Origin: JAENVT01 sp043758005
GTDB taxonomy: Bacteria; Actinomycetota; Acidimicrobiia; Acidimicrobiales; Ilumatobacteraceae
Assembly (NCBI GenBank): GCA_043758005.1
Contig: JAYVOI010000072.1
Location: forward strand, 1-5,970
Length of the DNA: 5,970 bases
Direction: 5' to 3'
The translations under genes were made by a program, and so were the position numbers. Below are positions 1-4,591 of this stretch, piece by piece. The notes under the pieces are model-generated. The model searched no databases. It saw nothing but the letters and a program-made list of their open reading frames with translations, and was not told the DNA's origin. Numbering within the stretch: the first letter of the stretch is position 1; each line of letters begins with the position of its first letter.

Positions 1-1
1 C

Positions 2-349
2 TTCGAAGGCGGCCAGATGCCGCTGAAGCAGCGCGTCCCGAAGTTGAAGGGTTTCAACAACCCGTTCCGGGTCGAGTACAGCCCGGTCAACCTCGATCAA
101 CTCGCCGCGTGCGGCGAATCGACGGTCGATCCCGACGTGCTGGTTGCCAAGGGCCTCGTGCGCAAAGGCGACTTCGTGAAGGTCCTCGCCCGTGGTGAGA
201 TCACCACGAAGGTCGACGTCACCGCCCACGGCGTTTCGAAGGCCGCTGAGGCTGCCATCAAGGCCGCAGGCGGTAGCGTCACGCTGTTGCCGCTCCCGTT
301 CAAGCAGGGTCGCCCGCCGGTCAAGGGCAACCAATTCACCAACCGCTGA
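2..349 (+). CDS. rplO: 50S ribosomal protein uL15 (L15), 3' part
   Basis: This is the C-terminal 115 residues of ribosomal protein uL15, a late-assembly protein of the large subunit that contacts 23S rRNA. The 5' end lies outside the window; the frame is already open at base 2 and encodes FEGGQMPLKQRVPKLKGF, the linker that normally precedes the globular domain. Further on, the stretch running from VKVLARGEI through VDVTAHGVSKAAEAAIKAAGG matches the conserved L15 family signature: Lys, hydrophobic pair, Gly, then an Ala-rich helix ending in Gly. A Met at base 17 could be misread as a start but sits inside the conserved domain. The stop TGA is at 347-349. It is followed after 37 nt by secY, the standard spc-operon order, so the identification is firm. 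Confidence 0.97.
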   Translation, partial: FEGGQMPLKQRVPKLKGFNNPFRVEYSPVNLDQLAACGESTVDPDVLVAKGLVRKGDFVKVLARGEITTKVDVTAHGVSKAAEAAIKAAGGSVTLLPLPFKQGRPPVKGNQFTNR

Positions 350-374
350 TCTCACAACTACCCGCCGAGCCGAC

Positions 375-381
375 AAGGGAG
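375..381 (+). promoter_or_regulatory. Ribosome binding site that fixes the secY start
   Basis: AAGGGAG lies 5 nt before the GTG at 387. The reading frame stays open upstream into rplO, so this site is the main reason to start SecY at 387 and not at an earlier codon. Confidence 0.75.
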
Positions 382-386
382 TCGCT

Positions 387-1718
387 GTGCTGTCGAACCT
401 GAAGAATGTCTTCAAGGTCACCGATCTGCGGAACAAGATTCTGTTCGTCATGGTGATGATCGCCCTGTACCGACTCGGCGTCGCCATCCGTGTCCCGGGG
501 ATCGACCCCGACGCTGTCAAGCAGTTCAAGAAGGGTGTCGAGTCGCAGGGCGCCCTCGGCTTCCTCGACCTGTTCTCAGGCGGGGCCTTCGGCAGCTTCT
601 CCATCTTCGCGCTCGGGATCATGCCGTACATCACGGCCAGCATCATCATGCAGGTCCTCGGTGTCGTCATCCCCAAGCTCGAGAAGCTGCAGCAAGAGGG
701 CGCTGTCGGCCAGCGCAAGATCACGCAGTACACCCGCTACCTCGCAATCGGCATCTCCACGATGCAGGCCACTGCGTTGACGTTCATCTTCGGTAACGGC
801 AATGGCAACGCCTTCTTCGGCGCCGCACAGCGATTGCCGAAGAACGTGAAGCTGCTGCCCGACGGCATGTGGCCTCGCGGCTACCTCGTCATCCTCACGT
901 TGGTGGCAGGTACGGCCGTGCTGATGTGGATCGGCGAGCTCATCAGCCAGCGCGGCATCGGCAACGGCATGAGCATGGTCATCTTCGCCTCGGTCGTCAG
1001 CCGCCTGCCGTTCGGCTACTACGCGATCCTGCAGGAGCAGAAGTGGTTTGCCTTCGCTCTGCTCGTGGTCGTCAGCTTGCTGATCGTCGTCGCCGTCGTG
1101 CGCGTCGAGTTGGCGCAGCGCCGCATCCCGGTGCAGTTCGCCAAGCGAGTCGTGGGTCGCCGGATGTACGGCGGTCAGAACACCTACATCCCGTTGAAGG
1201 TCAACCAGAGCGGCGTCGTGCCGATCATCTTTGCCAGCTCGGTCCTGCTGCTGCCTGTCTTGATCACCAACTTCCTCGGGGGCAGCAACGGCACCGGGTG
1301 GCGTGCATCGGTCCAGAAGTGGGTCGACGGCAACCTGGTCAACAGCCACGGCATGGTCTACATCATCCTCTTCTCGGTCATGATCGTCGCCTTCGCCTAC
1401 TTCTACAACTCGATCGCCTTCGACCCGATCCGCCAGGCTGACCAGATCCGCCGCCAAGGCGGCTTCATCCCCGGTGTTCGTCCCGGTCCGCAAACCGAGC
1501 GCTACCTGTCGAAGGCCGTCAACCGCATCACGCTGCCGGGTGCGCTCTTCGTTGCAGTGATCGCAATCACGCCATACATCATCTTGTGGTTGTTCGACGT
1601 GCAGAACTTCCCGTTCGCCGGTACCACCGTGTTGATCGCCGTTGGCGTCGCACTCGAGCTCATGCGTCAGATCGACAGCCAATTGATGCTGCGCAACTAC
1701 GAGGGCTTCCTGAAGTGA
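387..1718 (+). CDS. secY: Preprotein translocase subunit SecY
   Basis: SecY is the channel-forming subunit of the SecYEG translocon in the cytoplasmic membrane. It works with SecA and with translating ribosomes to export or insert proteins. The product is 443 residues, normal for bacteria, and about ten hydrophobic segments can be seen (roughly 18-36, 73-94, 117-136, 166-186, 195-207, 221-241, 275-297, 325-345, 383-402, 406-424). Family motifs are intact: the plug region GALGFLDLFSGGAF (55-68), LGIMPYITASIIMQ (76-89), WIGELISQRGIGNGMS (181-196), the cytosolic loop with RRIPVQFAKR (245-254), MYGGQNTYIPLKVNQSG (260-276), and PGVRPGPQTERYL, whose Arg365 corresponds to the Arg essential for SecA-driven export in E. 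coli. The GTG start is chosen from its ribosome binding site and from the N-terminus LSNLKNVFKVTDLRNKILF, which fits the family; the frame upstream is open but runs antisense-like through rplO. It sits between rplO and adk, as in most spc operons. Confidence 0.98.
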   Translation: MLSNLKNVFKVTDLRNKILFVMVMIALYRLGVAIRVPGIDPDAVKQFKKGVESQGALGFLDLFSGGAFGSFSIFALGIMPYITASIIMQVLGVVIPKLEKLQQEGAVGQRKITQYTRYLAIGISTMQATALTFIFGNGNGNAFFGAAQRLPKNVKLLPDGMWPRGYLVILTLVAGTAVLMWIGELISQRGIGNGMSMVIFASVVSRLPFGYYAILQEQKWFAFALLVVVSLLIVVAVVRVELAQRRIPVQFAKRVVGRRMYGGQNTYIPLKVNQSGVVPIIFASSVLLLPVLITNFLGGSNGTGWRASVQKWVDGNLVNSHGMVYIILFSVMIVAFAYFYNSIAFDPIRQADQIRRQGGFIPGVRPGPQTERYLSKAVNRITLPGALFVAVIAITPYIILWLFDVQNFPFAGTTVLIAVGVALELMRQIDSQLMLRNYEGFLK

Positions 1719-1746
1719 CCCTGGCCCGTCTGTCGAAGGGCGGGTC
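1717..1746 (+). promoter_or_regulatory. Hairpin in the secY-adk gap
   Basis: GACCC (1717-1721) pairs with GGGTC (1742-1746), and GCCC (1724-1727) pairs with GGGC (1738-1741). This makes a 9-bp stem with a TG bulge and a 10-nt loop. The right arm contains GGGCGGG, the only purine-rich stretch that could serve adk as a weak ribosome binding site, so folding would hide it. The pairing is seen in the sequence; a role in translation control is inference. There is no T-tract, so it does not look like a terminator. Confidence 0.4.
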
Positions 1747-1755
1747 GTCAGCGGC

Positions 1756-2412
1756 ATGATTCCCGGCGCTCGGCTCATCCTGCTCGGCCGGCAAGGTGCG
1801 GGTAAAGGGACGCAGTGCGTGCGATTGTCGCGCCACTTCGTCGTCCCCCACATCTCGACGGGTGACATGTTGCGGGCCGCCGTCCGAGAGGGCACCGACC
1901 TCGGTCGGATGGCGAAGAAGGTCATGGACGACGGCGGGCTGGTCGGCGACGACATCATGATCGGCATCGTCAACGAAAGGCTCAGCCACCACGATGCCAA
2001 GGGTCGCGGGTACATTCTCGACGGGTTCCCCCGCACCGTGTTCCAGGCCCAAGCCCTCGACGAGATCACCGCGGAGCGACCGATCGATCTGGTGCTCGAC
2101 CTCGATGTGCCGCGCGAGCTCGTGCTGGCGAGACTGAGCGCGCGACGTGTCTGTCGCGACTGCGGCACGAACTACGTCGCCGTCGGGGTCGAGAAGCTGC
2201 CGTGGATCTGCGAGGTCTGCGGCGGCGATGTCATGCATCGCGACGACGACACACCCGAGGCGATCGAGCATCGTCTCGATCTCTACGAGCAGCAGACGTC
2301 GCCGTTGATCGAGTTCTATCAGAGCCAGGGTCGGCTGGCGGTCATCGATGGGGTCGGCTCGCCCGAGGCCGTGTTCCGCCTGCTCGCGGCCGCCGTCGAC
2401 GCGACCCGCTGA
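1756..2412 (+). CDS. adk: Adenylate kinase, long form with zinc-type LID
   Basis: Adenylate kinase catalyses ATP + AMP = 2 ADP in the cytoplasm and keeps the adenylate pool balanced. The product has 218 residues, the long bacterial form. Visible motifs are the P-loop GRQGAGKGT (11-19), the AMP-binding segment HISTGDMLR (32-40), LDGFPRT (88-94), and an extended LID with Cys133, Cys136, Cys152 and Cys155 (CxxC-15-CxxC), which in this family binds a structural zinc ion. C-terminal residues RDDDTPEAIEHRLDLYEQQTSPL match the family Arg and helix pattern. The P-loop is slightly unusual: most family members have Pro-Pro where this has Arg-Gln. ATG 1756 is the only plausible start, since no start codon occurs in frame between it and the secY stop; its only SD-like sequence, GGGCGGG, ends 11 nt upstream. 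It lies 37 nt after secY and is probably co-transcribed with it. Confidence 0.97.
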   Translation: MIPGARLILLGRQGAGKGTQCVRLSRHFVVPHISTGDMLRAAVREGTDLGRMAKKVMDDGGLVGDDIMIGIVNERLSHHDAKGRGYILDGFPRTVFQAQALDEITAERPIDLVLDLDVPRELVLARLSARRVCRDCGTNYVAVGVEKLPWICEVCGGDVMHRDDDTPEAIEHRLDLYEQQTSPLIEFYQSQGRLAVIDGVGSPEAVFRLLAAAVDATR

Positions 2413-2413
2413 G

Positions 2414-2500
2414 ATGAACGTCCCTCATCCGAACTTTGTCGCTGCGAAGTCGCTCAGCGACCTACCAGCGACAAGGTTGAAGATGGTCGGTGCCACGTGA
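2414..2500 (+). CDS. Possible 28-codon coupling ORF between adk and map
   Basis: An ATG one base after the adk stop opens a 28-codon frame (MNVPHPNFVAAKSLSDLP, then ATRLKMVGAT) that ends in TGA at 2498-2500. That TGA overlaps the map GTG as GTGA. Its placement suggests a ribosome could reinitiate from adk into this frame and then into map, which has no visible ribosome binding site. Against it being a true gene are the lack of a ribosome binding site, codons such as CTA, CCA, ACA and AGG that the neighbouring genes avoid, and no recognisable protein similarity. The frame also spans the hairpin at 2434-2476. Confidence 0.2.
   Translation: MNVPHPNFVAAKSLSDLPATRLKMVGAT
2434..2476 (+). promoter_or_regulatory. 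Nested hairpin in the adk-map gap
   Basis: CTTTGTCGCTG (2434-2444) pairs with CAGCGACAAGG (2466-2476) over 11 bp including one G-T pair. Inside, GTCGC (2449-2453) pairs with GCGAC (2457-2461) around a TCA loop, separated from the outer stem by two 4-nt sides. The element thus carries two direct copies of GTCGCT and two of AGCGAC. No T-run follows, so an intrinsic terminator is unlikely. It begins 22 nt after the adk stop and ends 20 nt before the map start, where it could act in RNA processing, partial attenuation or translation control; the function is inference. Confidence 0.55.
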
Positions 2501-3252
2501 AGCGGTTGGTTCGTCGGTCTGCCGAGGAGCTTCGGCACATGCGCGCTGCCGGCCGAGTCGTCGCCGAGATGCACCAGGCAATCCGCGTTGCCGCCCGCCC
2601 TGGTGTCACGACGCTGCACCTCGATCACCTCGCCCGTGACGTGCTGCGTTCCCGCGACGCGATGTCGAACTTCCTCGGCTACCACGGCTATCCGTCCGTG
2701 ATCTGCGCCTCGGTCAACGACGAGGTCGTGCACGGCATCCCGGACGAGCGACCACTGCAAGACGGTGACATCTTGTCCATCGACTGCGGTGCGATCATCA
2801 ACGGTTGGCATGGCGACGCCGCGTTCACCATGGGTGTCGGCACGATCGTGCCCGACGCGCAACGGTTGATCGACGCAGCGGATCGGGCCCTTGCAGCTGC
2901 CGTCGCGGCGATGCATCCCGGAGGGCATCTCGGCGATGTCGGTGCGGCGGTGGAGTCCGTCGTGACCGCGGCCGGCTACGGAAGCCCGCGCGACTACTGC
3001 GGTCACGGGATCGGTCGGGCGATGCACGAGGAGCCCGACGTCGAGAACCGTGGCCGGCGCGGTAAGGGGCCGCGTCTCGAGTCCGGTGTGGTCCTGGCCA
3101 TCGAGCCGATGCTGATCGCTGGCGGACACGACGACGTCATGGTGCTCGACGACGACTGGACGGTCGTCACCGCGGACGGATCGTTGGCTGCGCACAGCGA
3201 GCACACGGTGCTCGTGACCGACGATGGTCCGGAGATCCTGACGAGGCCTTGA
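2497..3252 (+). CDS. map: Type I methionine aminopeptidase
   Basis: This enzyme removes the initiator methionine from new proteins in the cytoplasm. The 251-residue product carries all five dinuclear-metal ligands of the pita-bread fold: Asp96 (in SIDCG), Asp107 (GDAAFT), His170 (CGHGIG), Glu203 (AIEPM) and Glu235 (HSEHT). It also has the substrate-binding pattern of the family, with VNDEVVHGIP and GRAMHEEP. The length and N-terminus (RSAEELRHMRAAGRVVAEM) fit the short E. coli-like class Ia, without an N-terminal zinc finger. GTG 2497 is the only start codon in frame between the adk stop and the conserved N-terminus, and no clear ribosome binding site precedes it; its first bases overlap the stop of the 28-codon frame upstream. 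In many genomes infA follows map; here infA is absent and map is the last recognisable gene of the run. Confidence 0.97.
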   Translation: MKRLVRRSAEELRHMRAAGRVVAEMHQAIRVAARPGVTTLHLDHLARDVLRSRDAMSNFLGYHGYPSVICASVNDEVVHGIPDERPLQDGDILSIDCGAIINGWHGDAAFTMGVGTIVPDAQRLIDAADRALAAAVAAMHPGGHLGDVGAAVESVVTAAGYGSPRDYCGHGIGRAMHEEPDVENRGRRGKGPRLESGVVLAIEPMLIAGGHDDVMVLDDDWTVVTADGSLAAHSEHTVLVTDDGPEILTRP

Positions 3253-3369
3253 GTGCGGCAGCAAGGTGAGACGATGGAGTACAGCGCGCCCCAAACATCT
3301 TGCATCAGCCGGTCCGGTGTGCCGACGCAAGCATGTTGGCGAATACGGAACACCGAGCGCGAATCGCAG

Positions 3370-3396
3370 TTGCGCGCTGGCGACTTGTCTTACGAT
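3370..3396 (+). promoter_or_regulatory. Putative leaderless promoter of the VOC gene
   Basis: TACGAT (3391-3396) matches the TAnnnT form of a -10 box, and TTGCGC (3370-3375) is a possible -35 box 15 nt upstream. The -10 box ends 6 nt before the ATG at 3403, so transcription would start at or very near the A of the start codon. That is the geometry of leaderless genes, which are common in actinobacteria, and it fits the absence of a ribosome binding site next to this ATG. The rest of the 150-nt map-VOC gap (3253-3402) shows no coding signal; a 6-bp hairpin at 3321-3340 has no T-tract. Confidence 0.5.
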
Positions 3397-3402
3397 CGCG
3401 CT

Positions 3403-3867
3403 ATGAAGTGCTTCTGCTGTGGTGAAGAGCGCGACGCTGCGATCGTGACATCACTGTTGTGTCACGATGAGATCAAGGTCTGTCGCATCTGCGTCGGTTG
3501 GTTGATGGGTCGTGCGGGTGGAATCGATGTGACGCCGACACTGCCCATCGTCGACATGGATGAGGCGGTGCGATTCTGCGAGGCCGCCGGGTTGGACGTC
3601 CAGCGTTACGACGACGGCTTCGCGTTCGTGCATCTCAACGATCAAAGCGTGTTCGATCTGGATCTCGTTGCCGACATGGCTCCTGAGAGCAACCACGCCG
3701 GTTGCTACATCATCACCGACGACGTGGACGACTGGCATGCTCGCCTGCTGGCCGCCGGGCTGAAGGTCACGTCGATCGAACAAATGCCATGGGGCATGCA
3801 GGAGTTCACCTTGACCGATCCGAGCGGCAACAACATTCGGATCGGACGCACCACGTCCAGCGACTGA
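3403..3867 (+). CDS. VOC (glyoxalase/bleomycin-resistance) protein with N-terminal zinc-ribbon-like segment
   Basis: The 154-residue product has two parts. Residues 1-40 hold two CxxC knuckles, Cys3/Cys6 and Cys27/Cys30, plus Cys5 and Cys20, suggesting a small zinc site. Residues 44-150 resemble one bleomycin-resistance/glyoxalase (VOC) module: TLPIVDMDEAVRFCEAAGL, then FAFVHLNDQSVFDL, then a second beta-alpha unit ending MPWGMQEFTLTDPSGNNIRIG, the family's C-terminal strand pattern with Glu134 at the usual ligand position. VOC proteins bind small molecules or act as metal-dependent lyases or dioxygenases; the substrate here cannot be read from sequence. The frame is open back to the map stop, and an ATG at 3274 has a good AAGGTGAG ribosome binding site. 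However, 3253-3402 uses codons the neighbouring genes avoid (ATA, CGA, ACA, TGT), and the promoter points to 3403. No signal peptide or membrane segment is seen. It is convergent with the next gene. Confidence 0.82.
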   Translation: MKCFCCGEERDAAIVTSLLCHDEIKVCRICVGWLMGRAGGIDVTPTLPIVDMDEAVRFCEAAGLDVQRYDDGFAFVHLNDQSVFDLDLVADMAPESNHAGCYIITDDVDDWHARLLAAGLKVTSIEQMPWGMQEFTLTDPSGNNIRIGRTTSSD

Positions 3868-3890
3868 ATCGTGGTGTCATGCAATACCCC

Positions 3891-3942
3891 GTCGGTGGCG
3901 AACACGTCCGAGCCGCAGCCGGGCTGTTGGCTTTGCGCCGAC
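3891..3942. terminator. Nested hairpin between convergent genes, possible two-way terminator
   Basis: The inner hairpin (3911-3932) pairs AGCC with GGCT and CAGC with GCTG around a CGG loop, with a G/TT internal loop. An outer stem pairs GTCGGTG (3891-3897) with CGCCGAC (3936-3942), one pair being G-T. Both neighbouring genes end here: one stop is 23 nt to the left and the other begins at base 3943. The position suits a bidirectional terminator, but only a short TTT follows on the plus strand and no T-run on the minus strand, so the call rests on place and pairing. Confidence 0.4.
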
Positions 3943-4407
3943 TCAACGCCGATAGACGTTGTTGCCCCAATTGGTGCCGGCCATCTCGTACTGGTTCTCG
4001 AAGTCGGCGAACTGCAGCCAGCGGTCGCCGTTCCACGGGTCCATCACGTGCACTTGGCTGGCCTCGACCGACTCGTCGTCGCTGACGTTGACGCCGGCGA
4101 CCACGATGCTGTGATACGCGTTGCCGGGCACCTGGATCAGTAGCGGCCCGTTCTCGCTCAACCACTGTTCCCAGCCGTCGGGACCCTGGCACACCGGGTA
4201 GATCTGCGTGAAGCCGTAGGCCTGGGCGACTTGGCCGAGCTCGAGCTCCGTCGCACCGTCGTCCCAGACGCTGTCGGGGAACTTCTGCTTCATGTCTTCC
4301 ACGACCTGCATGTCCTCGCTCCAACCCAACAGCATCGCCGTCGACGCTGCCCAGCACGTGTTGTTCGTCGATTGGGCGACATATGCCACTGGGGTGTCGG
4401 TGGTCAT
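3943..4407 (-). CDS. Small papain-like cysteine protease (C39/C70-like)
   Basis: The 154-residue product has the layout of a minimal papain-fold peptidase. Gln12 and Cys18 lie in VAQSTNNTCWAASTAMLLGW, where Gln would form the oxyanion hole and Cys would be the nucleophile. His99 lies in NAYHSIVVAGV and Asp123 in VHVMDPWNGD, completing a Cys-His-Asp triad in the correct order and spacing. The CWAAS context resembles the C70/AvrRpt2-like and C39-like groups more than classical papains. No signal peptide, propeptide or membrane segment is visible, so it appears cytoplasmic or else exported by a non-Sec route; the substrate is unknown. The start is ATG 4407-4405 with an AGGAG ribosome binding site 7 nt upstream; the frame stays open further up through the intergenic repeat and into pyrC, but that is a non-coding shadow. 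It has no recognisable transporter or leader-peptide partner nearby, unlike bacteriocin-processing C39 enzymes. Confidence 0.8.
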   Translation of the reverse strand: MTTDTPVAYVAQSTNNTCWAASTAMLLGWSEDMQVVEDMKQKFPDSVWDDGATELELGQVAQAYGFTQIYPVCQGPDGWEQWLSENGPLLIQVPGNAYHSIVVAGVNVSDDESVEASQVHVMDPWNGDRWLQFADFENQYEMAGTNWGNNVYRR

Positions 4408-4414
4408 CGAGTGT

Positions 4415-4419
4415 CTCCT
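4415..4419 (-). promoter_or_regulatory. Ribosome binding site of the cysteine protease gene
   Basis: AGGAG on the minus strand lies 7 nt before the ATG at 4407 and decides the start of this gene, because the frame upstream is open for almost 200 codons. Confidence 0.75.
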
Positions 4420-4450
4420 GTCCGTGGCGGTTCGGGCACAAACTGGCCTC

Positions 4451-4479
4451 AGTGTGCGCGGTGGGTCAGCGAGCGACAA
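4451..4479 (-). promoter_or_regulatory. Weak candidate promoter of the cysteine protease gene
   Basis: Read on the minus strand, TTGTCG (4479-4474) and CACACT (4456-4451) are 17 nt apart and would start transcription near 4444, leaving a leader of about 37 nt that includes the ribosome binding site. The -10 box matches the consensus at only three of six positions, so this is tentative; the gene may instead be read through from pyrC. Confidence 0.25.
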
Positions 4480-4501
4480 GGTCCGATCGGGCAACCATCC
4501 G

Positions 4502-4578
4502 GCCAGCCGATCTGGGCGCCACGCGAAGCCCGTGACCAGGGCGCGGTGAGATTTCACTGGCGCCCAGATCGGACTGGC
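4502..4578 (-). repeat. Long inverted repeat folding as a three-way junction, just past pyrC
   Basis: Bases 4502-4521 and 4558-4578 are reverse complements over 20 bp with one bulged base (A4573); the inner 15 bp (4507-4521 with 4558-4572) are perfect. The 36 nt between them are fully used by two smaller hairpins. One is 4522-4545: CGC pairs with GCG and GCCC with GGGC, with a GAA bulge and a 7-nt loop. The other is 4546-4557: GTGA pairs with TCAC around a 4-nt loop. No base is left unpaired at the junction. The element begins 13 nt after the pyrC stop on the minus strand and lies about 95 nt before the next gene's start. No T-run follows on the minus strand. The pairing is certain; whether it is a transcript-end structure, a small structured RNA or a palindromic mobile repeat is open. 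Confidence 0.85.
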
Positions 4579-4591
4579 GACGAGGGAATCC

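Noticed and set aside
576..2168. A 530-codon open frame on the minus strand across secY and adk.
   Set aside because: It is antisense to two clearly conserved genes, its protein is low-complexity and charged as expected for the complement of high-GC genes, and no family motif is seen.
3321..3340. Hairpin GCCGAC / GTTGGC with an 8-nt loop after map, as a terminator of the spc operon.
   Set aside because: Only six pairs including one G-T, and no T-tract follows; too weak to call.
3253..3402. The open frame continues from the map stop TGA straight into the VOC gene, as if map and VOC could be one readthrough protein or the VOC gene began at GTG 3253.
   Set aside because: The 50 codons between have codons unlike the neighbouring genes (ATA, CGA, ACA, CAA, TGT) and no family similarity. 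The MAP domain is complete before its stop, and MKCFCCGEE at 3403 looks like a natural start with its own promoter.
3253..3402. A degraded or frameshifted infA after map.
   Set aside because: No IF-1 motif could be read in the forward frames of this gap, and 150 nt is shorter than a full infA.
4502..4578. Terminal inverted repeats of a small insertion element (MITE).
   Set aside because: The arms are separated by only 36 nt that are themselves fully paired, and no target-site duplication is visible on the flanks; kept only as one of several possibilities for the repeat.
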